A DNA stretch of 64,000 nucleotides from Marchantia polymorpha subsp. ruderalis (taxonomy: Eukaryota > Streptophyta > Marchantiopsida > Marchantiales > Marchantiaceae): NCBI GenBank assembly GCA_037833965.1, contig AP031354.1:8782001-8846000 (forward strand). The letters are read 5' to 3'. Position numbers and translations under genes: made by a program. How positions within the stretch are numbered: position 1 is the stretch's first letter; every line of letters starts with the position of its first letter. Below the pieces are notes generated by a model. The model was not told the origin of the DNA. It did no database searches and worked only from the letters and a program-made list of their open reading frames with translations. This document shows positions 27,184-40,500 of the stretch, piece after piece.

Positions 27184-27929
27184 GATTGTAAACAGTAAGT
27201 TTTGTATGTAGTAAATAACAGTACGTCACTAATGACAATAATTCTATTCAATATTACCAATTCCAATGATAATAGTGACATGATTCTATCCAATACTGAC
27301 AGTTTCAAATGTAATTTTGGAGATAAAATTATTATCATATCAAATACAGAACCTTTAGAAAATGCTATGTGGCAAATGTTTATTTAAATGTCTATATCAA
27401 CAGTTCACTTTTTCACAGAATCCGATAAAATACTTTGATATAAATAGTATCATTGATTGTTTCACTCAAATTTTCTTTTAGGTTTCTTTTATGCAGTCCG
27501 GAAAAAAAGTGAGCCTCTAAATTGGCGGCCACTTACTAGAGGAAGAGCGACTGCTTGGCAAGGTCAAAATTAGGGGTCGCGTACCGAACCCAGAGTCAAC
27601 TGGCGCTTGGGCCACTAACTCCGGCTTCGGACGACGAATATGATGCCGGTCCGGAGCGGAAGCCTGCGAGCAAGAGAGTTCACAGGACCGACCACTGTAC
27701 GTTCTGGGAGACAGTGCGAGGCTCCGAGGCCCGAGCTGAAGCATCGCTTCGGCCCCGGGAGTCAAAAAGGTTCTGTCAGCTGATGAATGCGTCGGAAGTT
27801 TCTGTACATGCTTGCGACTTGATCAAACCCTAGACCCTGCACGATTCACTCGCGCAATCGTTGATTCGTGCAGGGGTTAGTTCTCCGGTGCTCGCCAGTA
27901 GGTCGATGCTGGTGGTGCAGAATGGTTGA

Positions 27930-30787
27930 ATGAGGGTCCCATCGCGTCGTTTGCAACCTGTGATTGTATTCCTGCGCTCGGTGTTTGGATCTCGGACGGA
28001 AGTGGCTCGTGCGAGGTTGGCAGCCGGTGGTTTGGAGGAGAGCCCTCAGAGTTTGGCCGGTGTGAAAGGGGTGCCGGTTTTGGCAAGCGCGGGAGGATTT
28101 ACGTATCGTGATGATTGGAGGTTTATGAGCTTTTCATCGAACTTCTCCACGATGCAGGTCGCTATGCCTCCTGCTGAGGGCCTTCCCGAGGAGAGATTGC
28201 AACGAAATGGGGCAATGGTTGATGCTGCTGATGTTATTGACAATAGGGTCGGAGAGAATGGTGCAGATGCCGGCGGTGCCGCTCTTATGGTTCTGGAAGG
28301 AGAGGAATTTGATGGAGCTGTCCCTGTCCCTGCAAATGCAGAGTTTCACGAGAATTTTCATGTTAGAGCGAATGTTGGCATAGACCCTCCAGCGGAACTT
28401 GCCGAGATGGTGATGGTTGATGGAAATTTGGATGAATCTGCTCCAACAACTCCGGACAATGCTGCAGAGCGAGTAGACTTGAATGGCTCCTGTAGTAGAA
28501 ATTTTGAGCTGAAATTTTCTGGAGGTTGTGGGAGTGCTGCGAAGCGGATGCGAATGGAATCACCAACACGTGCGGAATTGGAAGATGTCAAAGAAAAGCA
28601 TATTGCAGCAGCATGGGAGCACTGGAGAAGACTTGGGTCACCGAAGCTTCATGTAGCACCTATGGTGGATCAGTCAGAGCTTCCCTTTCGTATGCTTTGC
28701 AGGAAATATGGAGCTACTGCTGCTTACACTCCCATGCTTCATTCACGTTTGTATGTTCAGGATCTTAAGTACCGAAAGGAATTCACTACGTGTCCTGTAA
28801 GTTCTATACATAACTCCAGTCACACCGACACATTCGTTTTCCATCTGAGCACAGTGTAATGAACACTACCGAATGGTTTTTATGTTTTTTGGGCGTTCGT
28901 ATGTTTCTCTTCCACTGTCCGGCTCTTGCCATGTCGAAGTTCCAGTGCTTTTTAAGTCCATCGGAGCGAAACCGTGTATGAATTGGAAGCATTATTTACT
29001 GGGGGCGTCTAGAAACCATGAAAAGAGATACAGTAGACTGCCATTTTTTCCTGATACGGAAAATTGTCATGGATCACAGTCTTTAAGTGTTGTTTGATGG
29101 AGCTTCTCAATTGGTGTAGGATGTTTTCTTCCCCACGTCAAAGTGCTAGATGCAAGTTTTCTGGATCCAGTGCTTTGAGCCACAGGCGTCTGTTTCTTTA
29201 TGCACTTTGCAGAATAGCTTCATAAAGTGATATCTCTTCTTTGTACTATTCATGAATTTCTGTACGGATGGATGAATGCACTGGGTCCCCTATACTGCAC
29301 CACTGTTAATTTGACAGCCGGTCTCTTTCATGTATTTCACCGTTTTGCTGCTTCTAGGCTTTTCTTAGTGACGCATCAGTTCCTCTTTCGTTATCTTACA
29401 GCTGCAGTTCATTCATGACACTTCCTACGTTTACTATCAGCGTCTTCTCGTTACTTTTATCTAGTGTATATAGTCGGCACCTAGGAGATGTAAGACCTAG
29501 GTTTTTGTTGCCTCGTTCTCTTGCACGTCAAGCCTTTGTGGCTGATCATGTACTGTCCTATGTGTTATTTATGATACAATGTATGTAATGGTGACAGGAG
29601 GACCGACCATTGTTCGTACAATTTTGTGCAAATAATCCTGCGACGCTTTTGGATGCGGGGCGGTTGGTGGAGTCTCAGTGTGATTATGTGGACATCAACT
29701 TGGGGTGATAAACTGTTTCCTTAATTCAAGAGTGGTCACTATATTTACTATTCTCATCATCATTCTCTTTGGTTACAATTATTCGGTCTTACGAAGCTTG
29801 GATTATAAGGTTCTATGCCTCACAATTTGATTGAAAATGGAGGTTCTAAGAATATCTATGCTATGCAGGTGCCCACAACGAATTGCAAAGAGAGGAAATT
29901 ATGGTGCTTTTTTGATGGACCAGCTTCCCCTCGTTCAATCTCTTGTTAGCAATCTGTCATCGAATTTGACAACCCCCGTCTCCTGCAAGATCCGTCTCTT
30001 TCCCGACATCAAGGATACTTTGGCATACGCCCACATGCTGGAAGATGCAGGCTGCTCATTGCTTGCGGTGCACGGGCGAACCAGAGACCAGAAGAACGGG
30101 AAGCTTGTGCGTGCAGACTGGGAAGCCATAAAGACCGTCAGGGAAGCCCTGAGAATCCCAGTCTTGGCAAATGGAAATATAAGATGGCTCGAAGATGTGG
30201 ATACGTGTATCGCCGCCACAGGAGTAGAAGGAGTCATGTCAGCGGAGTCATTACTGGAGAATCCGGCTTTGTTTGCAGGCTATCGAACCTCATCAACCGA
30301 ACTAAACGTGGGAACTGCGCCGTCTTCTGAAGTTGACGAGGATGCAGAAGATTCAAGGGCCCAGACTTCCTTCAAGACCATTGATGAGAGACTGTTGTGT
30401 TTGGAATATCTAGATCTCTGCGAGCAGTATCCGGTTCCCATGCGCATGGTCCGAGGCCATGTGCATAAAATGTTAGGCAACTTTTGGTTCAAACAACATC
30501 CTGATCTCAGAGAAGAACTCAATAGACAGTACAAGCTCAACTTAGATTGGCTCAAAGACATGGTGCAGAGGATGTTAGCACGTCCTACGCCAGGAGCTGT
30601 TTCTGCAGTAGAAGTGGTTCCTGCCAGTGCACCTGTTGTGGAGTCTCAGGAGATTGAGAATGCGGCTTCGACTGCAGTACACAACTTGGAGCCTTTGGCG
30701 GTCGACAATGTTGCTGGAGGAACTGCCGGAGTCTCTGAAATTTCCCCAGTAGATGTGAATACACTGGAGACCGTGAGTGTACAGTAG
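27930..30787 (+). CDS. DUS1: tRNA-dihydrouridine synthase, Dus1 type (3 exons)
   Basis: FMN-dependent enzyme that reduces uridine to dihydrouridine in the D loop of tRNA; the Dus1 class acts at positions 16/17. Exons are 27930-28796, 29598-29704 and 29869-30787, with GT-AG introns and matching phases, giving 630 residues. Seen: the TIM-barrel core starts at LHVAPMVDQSELPFRMLCRK near residue 240. It continues through FVQFCANNP and YVDINLG, then across the second splice to CPQRIAKRGNYGAFLMD, which carries the catalytic cysteine. CKIRLFPD and HGRTRDQK follow, then VLANGNIRWLEDV and GVMSAESLLENPALF. The 239 residues before the core are acidic and low in recognisable structure, and about 60 residues after the helical domain are also extra. 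A stop codon lies immediately before the ATG at 27930, so translation starts there or at an internal ATG such as 28125 or 28153. The basic first 35 residues could be an organellar signal (inference). Confidence 0.95.
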
Positions 30788-33473
30788 GAGCAGTACATTT
30801 TTGGCGAGGTCGGTATATCCGGTGCTGACCTTGAATGAAGGAAATTTAGTTTAGTCTTACCTTTCTAGTAAATTGGCCCGAGTTGTGAACTCCCTTTGAC
30901 CGGTGATGATGCATTCTTTTGAGCGGGAAAGCCACCAATGTTAACTAGCAACAAAAGTGTATTTGTGTACTCCAGACACTTGTGGTTAACAAGTCCTTTG
31001 ATTCATTAGGACTCTATCACATCCCTTCGAAGATGTCCAAGCTCTGCGATCAATGGATATCTTTGAGATTCCTTTTGGCTTTTCTAGGCCTCCATTTTAA
31101 CTGTATTCTTTTGTCGAGCAGTGGTGTATGGCTCATGGATGTCAACTACAGTATAGCGAGTTACGTGTAAACCAAGATCCTCAGAGCAACACGAAAACTG
31201 CGCTTTTTTTGCCAGCTGGCAGCACATTCCACTTCATCGCATTCTTGAGCATGAGTTTTATTTGTAGCTTTCTCAACCTCGTATGTCGTATATACTCCAT
31301 CGTTATGCAGAAAGGTATCAAGGAAAACTGTCCTTTAATCGGATGATGGCTGGACCAGTTTCGGATTCTTCAGATCTTACCTTCCCAGTCACCTGACTGC
31401 ATGGAATTGTTGTAGTTTAGTAAGTGCATATAGTGAATCTTTGCCAAGTGACTGACTTAGATCGATGCAGTAAGTTGTTGCGGTTCAAAAGATGCCCCAG
31501 TACAATCCTCCATCAATACGATCATGGCCCAAACAATAGCCGCATAATTGCGAAGTTACAAATAGAGATCAGATTAGGCGACAGTCCTACTAAATTGTCG
31601 CTGCAGCAATAATTCGAACAGAAGATTATAATTACTGTAGCTTTCAAGAATGCTCTCTCCGAATATCATGTTGTTGTGATGGATGATGTGTACAAGGAAT
31701 TCATGCCGTATGGCGTGTCGAAGCTTAAGATGGGAAATCATTAAGTCCTGTTACTTGGTGAGCTTGCGCTGTCACTTGAAATGAAGAGGATTGTGATGGC
31801 GATTCTGAGTAGGACGGATCCTGGCAACTCGTGGTGATAAGAGAATATTAAGATGATTCCTCACTTAACACAAGTGTTCTTGACACGCTTCGAGTAGGTT
31901 CCACAAATACTTGACCTGACAGTTGAGATGCAATATTCTGTTCGACTTACACTGTGAGAAGCAATTTGCCTTCTTGCTGGTATGAAAAGTAGTAGAATCC
32001 AATATTATTTCCTTTGAATTGTTAAGACTCCATTTCCTCCTAATGCTTCGCGACCTTCGTTCTGTCCAAGTAATTACCAATCGGTTTAAAATATATTAAC
32101 CTAAAAATCAGTTGTGAGTGTTAAGAAGCAGCGGAAAGTCTCTACATACGTATGGAATAAAATTCTGTGGAAAAAAAATGTGCTTTAGAAAAACTACAAG
32201 ATACATCAACGCGGCCACATCGTAAAACGCAAGAGCAAGTATCGATTCTATCGAGTGTCTATTTCAGTCATCATCAGCTGAGTCACACGAAGCATATAAA
32301 GAAGCCACGATTGAGAGTGTTGAAAGACATTGTGTTTTTTCCAGCTCGTCTATGATATGCTGCCATAACCTGTAGGAGTCGATTGCGCGAGCTCAGTTTC
32401 AATAAAAAAATCAATATTATAATTCATCGATCTTGGACTCAATAACGAATCCCAAATTTGTGTATGTCTCAAGTCTTTAGCTCATTGTTACCAGTCGACC
32501 CTTGAAATTTCCTTCGAACCAGTGGGCTAATTCTAGAGCAACACACGCATGACGTGCATAGAAATTGTTCGCATGTATGAGCAGATACCACTCCTGAATA
32601 TCATTTTAGACACAGAAGATCTTCCAACAACGGTGTATGAGAGAGAGAAGTAGGGTTCAAGGTATAATAATACTTCTGCTGAAATATGATGAGTCCATAT
32701 TCAAATAAACAACATCAGTGTAATAATTTTATAACATAAACCGAGTTTGATCTTGATCCTTCTCTCCATGTCTGAAAGCGAGAGTTTATTTTTCAGCTCT
32801 CAAAAGCCTCGCTATATATTCACGGACTGTTGCTGTCATGGGAGATACGACCTCAACCGTCTACAAACATATTGCGGTGGCTGGACTGTGCATAACTATC
32901 TCCATACGTCGCCAACCAAGTTCAAGACACAATAAGAGAGTCCTTGCAATGTGAAATAAGCTTCGTTTTTCTAAAACAGCAGATTAAATCAATGATTTGA
33001 CCCTCTGAAAACAGGTAGTTAAACAGCAGTACGACATAGATTTGGAATCTTCCGATGAGGTCAGCGAGACAAGGACAAACTGGCACATCAAGAAGTGTTT
33101 TAGTCCTACCTCTACAAGTTGACTTCCACTTGATTTCGTCCGCTGTCCCATCCCATCGGAGAGTTTTTCAGTTCTCAGACAACTCAAGTGGCATATGAGG
33201 TCCTCAAGCAAGGGGCAATGTGATCAAGGACAGAGCCAAGGGAGAGCAATGTATTATGTAACAGCCGTCCAAGTGGTACTAGAAGACAGCACCTAGACGC
33301 TTAGCAATACTTCCTCTTGCAGTCGTAGGGTGCATTTGCATGAACTACAAATATAAGACACACGGAGTTCTGCGAAATCATTCATAGATATGTGAGTCGG
33401 CGGAGTATGCAAGGTCCTAGACGGTTGGCATGCAACGAGGGAATAGTTCTCATAAAAGGATGACCTCAAGCCG

Positions 33474-33640
33474 GGAATGAATCAAAAAGGACTCATTCAT
33501 TGTTGTAATGAGACCTTCGTGATTTGGAAGCATCAATCAACAGCTCTCACTGAAGGAGGACCTCGAGCTCGGAATGAATCAGAAAGGATTCATTCATCGT
33601 TGTCGTGAGACCTTCGTGCCTTGGAAGCATCAATCAACAC
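33474..33640 (+). repeat. Direct repeat of about 70 bp, period 97 bp
   Basis: GGAATGAATC begins copy 1 at 33474 and copy 2 at 33571. The copies run to about 33543 and 33640, both ending GGAAGCATCAATCAACA, with roughly ten differences. Each copy contains an internal inverted repeat; in copy 2 GAATGAATC pairs with GATTCATTC over six bases. Confidence 0.85.
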
Positions 33641-34180
33641 GAAAGTTTCATCAGTTCTATGGACTTCATCAGGTATGCCAACGAAAGATGACATTCAATT
33701 TTATCGTCTGATACATGAGTTATGGTGTCGAATAAGCTTCATCAAATATACCAGGTGTTGGATAAACAGGTGACTTTTACGAGTGACGTTTGATACATAA
33801 ACTAATATATGTACAGAAATGACTCAGGACCTCTATTGAAATTAGTAAGGCCGATCAGAATCCAGAAGTTTGATATATGTGTGAACTCCACTCTATCTCG
33901 TAGAAGTTAGTTCAGTTGTAGTTCTTGCAAGAATTGGTAGATAATATGATACTCTTTAAGCACTAAGTCGCCTTTTGGGATTTGTTTATGTTCTGTGATC
34001 AATTACGCTTAGGTGCCTCTTCTGTTGTGACTGGAGCTGAAAATGAAAACTTATATTGCTTGAACTTAATCATGAACTCTACAGAGCCTAGGATGAAAGT
34101 GATAACGAAGTGCATGAACTTTGCTAACAGTTTGTGCCTGTGTATGTCAGAATATGTCCAAGGATTATTTGCTTCTTAAG

Positions 34181-34730
34181 CTATGGTTTGTTACGATTTT
34201 TTGCCTGAACGGCGCTTCTATCCCCTGATGGTATGGACACTGGAAAACTAGACCAATTATCAGACCTGCGTTTACCAGCGTTCATACGTAGTGAACGTGA
34301 TGTTGAGAGACTTTTTTGTGAATAACTGCCCCATTGCACCGATAGGTTCAGGAAAGGTTTTCTGCACAATAAAAACACAAGACAGCCGGCAGGATTCAAC
34401 TGCATAGCTTATGATGGTGGAGATAATCATTGGTTCGTCCAACATCTGTTTGATTGATAGATCAATTTCGCTGCAAATACAATTAATGTGAGTAAACCTT
34501 GCTAGAAATATTAAGTGGATATTCACGGTTGCCGAGAACAACTGGACATGGATAACCTTGTTACTGTAGTAATTGAAGATTGCAATGAAAGCTGCATATT
34601 CCGGAGCTGTTCGAAAACTTCTAACTTCTGTTCGTGAATTTATTTGAATTTGAACTCTGACATACCTCTGATGGAGATACGTTCTAGAGGATGTCCAGAT
34701 ACCACAAAGCCAAGAACAATTCAATCTCAC
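34181..34730 (-). other. Possible minus-strand exons, unrecognised
   Basis: A 152-codon frame (34730-34272) overlaps a 74-codon frame (34405-34181). Two good acceptor-like sites lie inside on the minus strand: TTGTATTTGCAG near 34474 and TTTTTATTGTGCAG near 34367. The second would open the shorter frame, ending SIPSGDRSAVQAKNRNKP. No donor sites pair with them convincingly and no family is recognised. Confidence 0.25.
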
Positions 34731-35142
34731 AGTTTACAATGCAGCGTCTTCTTTCAAGTCATGTAGTTTTGAGCCTTTAAAGAAGAACTCGTTGTAAGAT
34801 GCTCTTTGTACTCTTTCACATGTGGTGAAGTCGATTCAAATCAAGTGTATTAAAATCAATGTCAATGTATTTTATCAAATGCTGTGAGTCGCTATCTCAA
34901 ACTATATTTAAGATCAGTTCATCCGCTTTGAGTGCATATCCTTGCCAACTTTCAGACTCAATGGCAGTTTTTTATTACCACATAATATAATCCATGACTG
35001 CTCTCCACGACACAGAACGTAATGTCTTCAGCTGCTGTCTGTAGGTTTTCGTGCCGTTTGAAGTATACAAGGCTTCACCTCACAACTGGGTTGAATGTCG
35101 ATGATATTCAAGGACGCAGTACGGCGTTGGACAGCTTAGTGC

Positions 35143-37514
35143 ATGATGGCAACCACAAATTCCCTGCATCAAGTGGTCGACAGGCCTGGTGCGAACGTGG
35201 AACCTCGTGCATGCTTATCAGATCTGAAGTCAACATATCTAGAAAATGATAATTTGGCATTTTATCAGTCAAACACTTACGAAGCTTCTTCAAATAGTGC
35301 ACGCCGAAACAATGGCCTACGTCCACGCGTCAGAAGAAAGTTATCGCGTTACTCGCCTGAAAGGTAAAATTGGAATGGTTGATTTATATGTTGTGTATGA
35401 AATTTTTCTGTATCATATCTGTTTGAGCTCCATTAGCCATCTCCATTTTATGCTATGAAAGTACCAGTGAAATTGAATTCTTCGAGATAAAGAGAAATAG
35501 AATGAACTTACTGACATACATTTCATCTCTTTTTTTCCAAAAGTATACGAAGCGAGGGAAAAAAGGATCATACTGTAGTTGGGGGTAAGTCCTCGAGTTC
35601 AGAGTCCGCAACACTTGGAAGTGCTCCAGATAATGATCACGATGTAAAACTTCCTCAAGATCCGGAGGACACAGAGGTGATTCAGTTCGTAGGAGGCTCT
35701 GGAACACAAGGATACCAGAGACGAGACTCGGGACGACTTGGAGGCCGCCTGAAAGCAAATAATCTGAGTAACCTAGCAGCCAAAGTTCAGACCAAGTTAA
35801 GTCACGGAAGTTACTGCAATCTTATTGAGGTAACTTTCTTTCGCTCAGAACTAACGAGTCTTCTTGTTTTGAAGACTTCAGCAATGGTTATATATTCATA
35901 ACTTCAGTTACATTTTGAACTGAATGATAATTTCATGCTTAAAGTCAAGACAACTTGGCTCATGGAGTAAAATTCTTACCCGATCTAATTCCGATCTGAT
36001 TTCTTTTACTTTGCAGCTCGCAACTGAGATTCATCTTGAAGCAAAGGTAGCAAACACTTTAATTCCCACTTCATATCAATTGTGCTTTACATGGTTTCTT
36101 GCATTTTGCTGCAGATTTGTTGATCGAACTGAAAATAATACACGTATATGGAACTTTGAGTTTGAATGTCATGAGCTAAACTTTCAACTAGATTTGACTA
36201 CTCTCTTAAGTATAATTCCTATATGATACAGGAAAAGCACAACACTACAATGCGAAGAATTTACGATGTTGTAAATGTAACTGAAGCTGTTGGTAAGCAT
36301 TTTCAGTAGTCAATCCTTTGTAAGGGAATACGTAAATGGCAATCATTTGAGTGAGAATATGAGATATCATTGTAATCTTGGCTATTTCGTTCTAAGGTAA
36401 TCTGAAAATTTGATATTTGTTGCTTAATAATCTTATCATAGAATACGTCTAAATTAGATTCTAATCTCTTTGCAGGATGTGTAGAAAGGTATGTGATATC
36501 AAGATGTGGAAAAAAGCTAAAACAGGGTTCAAAGGGATCCCAAGTATCTGGTTCTTTGATCAGGTAAATTTTAGTATTGATTCTGTGTATGAAATGCATT
36601 TGGATTGTGCATGGATCAGTCAAGTACAACTTGATTCCTGATTATAAAGCCCATAAAGTTGCTGATTCTAAACCTATTTGAGCTTCACTAATCGTATGCA
36701 TATGATATAAGCAGATGGTGCAACTCGCCGTCGAACGATTGTGGAAATGCCAAAGCTGTGGCGGAAAGACTCAGAAATAACCTCAATGAGAAAGAAGAAG
36801 AGTTGAAAAGTCTTGCAGAAGAGGTCAGGGCGTCCAAAGATTCATCTCAAGGATTACTCAATTATATTTTGTTTGCTTATCCCAAAAACACTTCAAGTCA
36901 TTATTCAGCCTTATGCGGACAAAACGAACATGATATTTTTTCTAATTTGAATAATAACTTCAAAGAGCATCCGTGGTCTCGCAGGTGGAACTTTTGGAGA
37001 GTCTGATGAGACATAGACAAGAGAAAGGTATTTCTGCTGAGGGTTCTCCCAAATCAATAAAAGACTCTCAAACTAGTGGAAGTCTGGAAGATTCTGAACA
37101 CTTTTCTAATCAACCCCCTGCTTCGAAGCCACACGGAATATCGGTGCCTTTCTACATCCTTAAGACTAGTAAAGAAAGGTACGCGAATGTTTCAACACAT
37201 TCCATTGCAAATCTTATCTACTGACTTCAATTAATACTATCTAGTAACTGAAACGTCATGTAGTACCTTTCTCTCCGTTTTTTATGTCAGTAAGTTAGGT
37301 TGAATATCGTGGAAGGTTCATGATCATCTAACATCAAGGTTTTGCAACTTGCAGTGATGACACAAATTTTGAAATCTGTACATATACAGATAAATTCGGG
37401 AAAGAATATCAAGTTGCGTTATCATCTGATCACCAATTTCAACAAATTCAGTGGAACTGGGTCGTGAAGGAAGTGTTAAGCAGTTCCGACAGTGACTTTT
37501 CAAGTAATTGTTAA
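35143..37514 (+). CDS. Divergent E2F/DP-family transcription factor, DP-like (8 exons)
   Basis: Predicted DNA-binding partner protein of the E2F/DP cell-cycle family. Exons are 35143-35363, 35544-35829, 36017-36046, 36232-36292, 36476-36563, 36715-36823, 36985-37178 and 37355-37514. All introns are GT-AG, all phases agree, and the product has 382 residues. An in-frame TAG two codons upstream supports the start. Seen: residues about 146-236 form the winged helix, with NLSNLAAKVQTKL, the recognition helix RRIYDVVNV (187-195) carrying the family RRxYD motif, and an IRW near 228-230 closing the wing. Residues about 243-280 are a charged heptad coiled coil (EKEEELKSLAEEVELLESLM). Residues about 317-370 start ISVPFYILKTSKE, like the DP form of the marked-box dimerisation fold. 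Compared with ordinary DP the loop before RRIYD is short and the wing is long and Lys/Gly/Ser-rich. I call it DP-like rather than E2F because of the PFxILKTS stretch; no retinoblastoma-binding motif is evident. Confidence 0.82.
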
Positions 37515-40500
37515 TATGTGCTTCTTGGCGATGAGGGATTCACATCATTGAGAGTTTCATTCACCAACAGATGAAAATAAGAGGCTCTATCTTAGTTTTT
37601 TAGCACATATTTTTTAAGCTCCTTCACTTCTAGTTGAACATTTTTTGTGATAAATGCATAGCAAAAGGGATTGTGAAGACCCCATCAATCCAAACATAGA
37701 TGAAGCCATTGGTCTATGCATGTTTAGACCATGATAACATCACAATGAAAATACAAATACGCATAAAATATCCAAATTGTTTGGGATATGAGATACTATA
37801 GATTCTGGTTACGCGTCTAGTAATCTCAAAGTACTTTCAATACTTGTTTGAAATAAACAGAATTCCTCGATCAATGACTACGGATTGTGGAGTCAGAATG
37901 TCCGTATAAGAGCAATCATATCATATGATTTATATGTGATCCATTATCATGCTCTCAACATCTAGAGGGAGACAAGATAGAGAAGCACTAGCATTATATT
38001 TTTGCTACTTCAGCTTTTGATTGCGGCGAAACTTTTTCCATCTATGTAAGTTTAGATACAGCCCAATGACAATGGGTTGTTCACAAAATGTTCTAAGAAT
38101 TTCAACTCAACGAGGAAATCAGTGTTCAGACTTGTGCGTTGCATCATCAAATTTTGAATTGCGTTCATGTTCACGTAGCTAGTTCAAAGCACAAATACCA
38201 TAACGCATGGACCTCCTCTAACGTGGAGGTACAGAAGTTGGCCTGTTGCTTTTTCACAAGTGTTTGAAGAACCCTTTTTTTGTCGATATGGAATCTTTTG
38301 CTCGTGTTGTGTTGTTGATGATAAAGAAATAACTGTCGCATCAAGCATATTTGTTGCTTTGCAAAGCCCGGGCTAACGTCCACGTGAACTCATTGTGCAA
38401 ATGAAGTGGGACCTTGATCAGCAAATGAAGGGTAGAACACATGAGGGGACAGCCTCGGAAAATCCTGCAGAAGCTTGATTAGGTGAGTAGTTTTGTGCTT
38501 TATCACCTATCTTTCACAACAAATGTGGTAATCCATAAAGCAAATAGATTTGATAAAGAATTTAGTGGAACAGTTGATATATTTGGCAATTCAAACTACT
38601 AGATTTCTTAGCATGAAAAGGTTTGTAATGTCTGCTGCCAATATTTCGTAAGGAATACTGTAGATCAAGTTTATTCAACGACTTCAGTAAACGTTCGTTA
38701 ATCACAAGAGTTTCACAATATATTTCACAAATCTCTTAAAGTTTTCGTTCTTATACATTGCAACCTTTGACTTTTTAAGTGAAAATTTATATGTGACATA
38801 TACCTATCGTATATGTATTTTCCATTCCGGTTTCTACACTATTCAAAACACGGAAAATGTTAGCCTCTAACATTGTACGTTATCAGCAAAAACTGTCAAT
38901 CAACATGAATTATTGTCATATATTTGTTGAAACTAGCAGATGTGATCGTCATGAAGTCAGTTTCGTTATTGGATTTGTGAAAAAGTCATTCAAAGGCTGC
39001 GAATCCAGCAGGAGTTGTTTACTTGCACTGATATTTAGTGAACATGACATACTAACCTTCTCATACTGCACATGCAGAGAGATGGTTGATCAGTTAGGGG
39101 TGTGTTTCCCCATTCGTCTTGGTCAGTCCTGCAGGATGCGTGCTCTCTTAAAATGATGGATATCTCTCTGACAAGGGACAAGTGTGTGTACTTGCATCTC
39201 TTGTCCTTATGTATATGGATATTCTTAAACACTTACGTCTCCCCATCAGCAGGCAATGCGTCCGCATTATCACATGGTATATCAGTCCGAGTTGGACTCC
39301 TCGAAGACAAGAAGTGGAGACATTTAAATGAATCACGCTACCAATTTTGCTACAATGACTACAGAGTGTCGCTAAACAGCAATGTAATAGATAAGCTTTG
39401 CGTATGCAGTACAAATTATGATTAATGTATATGATTACTTATCTCTTTGTATACCGTGTTTGTCTATATTTGAGTGTTGCAGTTGATCATGCAAGTTTTG
39501 ATAGCAATGTCAGATGGGTGATGTGAAACTGGATGATATTATCTAATATATATATATTATTGTTTTTCCTACTGAAATCCACATTCAAATATCACATAGT
39601 AACAATGATGATGAAAATTGAACAAAGTGGTGGTGCCTCACAATGTGTATCAAATCAGTGGAAATGTATATTAATTATATTTAAATATTTTACTAGTGTA
39701 TAATGTTGTAATGATGGAACATAAAATACGTTCGCAAGACGACTCTAAAATATTGAATAATAAATTAGTATTTTCAAAGCAGTTGTAGTACTTGGTTCAA
39801 ATCGTTTACTTACAAGGATATGGATTTAAGCAAATGAAGAAGAAGGAGGTTTTGAAAATATAACTCTCTGAAATTAAATGAACTGAAAAGAATTTTTGTA
39901 CTCGCAAAAAATTTAATATAGATATAGTACGATTTAATTTCTGTCAAATATTACGATTATAAAAATTTTTAAAGTAAAATAGTATTTTTAGTTTAATTAT
40001 AATATATAATAGTACATAGTATATTAATAAATTTTAGTATTTTTAATAGTTGAAAATCAAAAATAAACATGTTATGTAGGAACTTGATCAATGAATTCAA
40101 ATGAATATGAAATATGACAATAAAGTCAGTTTTTCCGAAAACAGAATCGAACTCTCATCATGTTCTTTTGACAATTATAATTTTGCATAATTACAATCCA
40201 TCAAGAGTATGGAATATAAATTTAAAATATACATGTATTAAAATAACAATAGGAGACAAATCAAGTAAACCACAAACATAAAAAATATATATTATACGTC
40301 AGCTTTTAGACGATTCATTTTCTCCGCTCTCATCCGTTCACTCATGAAAGTGGACAATGAGGAAGCTGTTCATAGGCTCGGGTGTCAATTGGAATCTGAA
40401 ACGGAAAGTGATTTTGTTGTCAGTGACCTGTTAATGACAACAGTTAGTTTTTGGATATCGCAACGTCCATACAACCGTACCAAGATTCCGTATGTGCAAG

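Larger units (their letters stand above)
24998..27929. promoter_or_regulatory. Intergenic region between the divergent At5g58100-like and Dus1 genes
   Basis: The two genes point away from each other across about 2.9 kb. Both ends are GC-rich (about 25.0-25.7 kb and 27.5-27.93 kb), consistent with two separate promoters. The middle (25.9-27.5 kb) is AT-rich and holds a hairpin and a repeat array. A 92-codon plus frame at 27555-27833 ends before the Dus1 ATG and could be an upstream frame in a long leader; it has no recognisable domain. Confidence 0.45.
30788..35142. other. Intergenic DNA between Dus1 and the DP-like gene
   Basis: Mostly AT-rich with short, unrecognised frames. It includes the 3' flank of Dus1, a direct repeat at 33.47-33.64 kb and an unresolved minus-strand frame at 34.18-34.73 kb. 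No known family is recognised in it. Confidence 0.45.
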
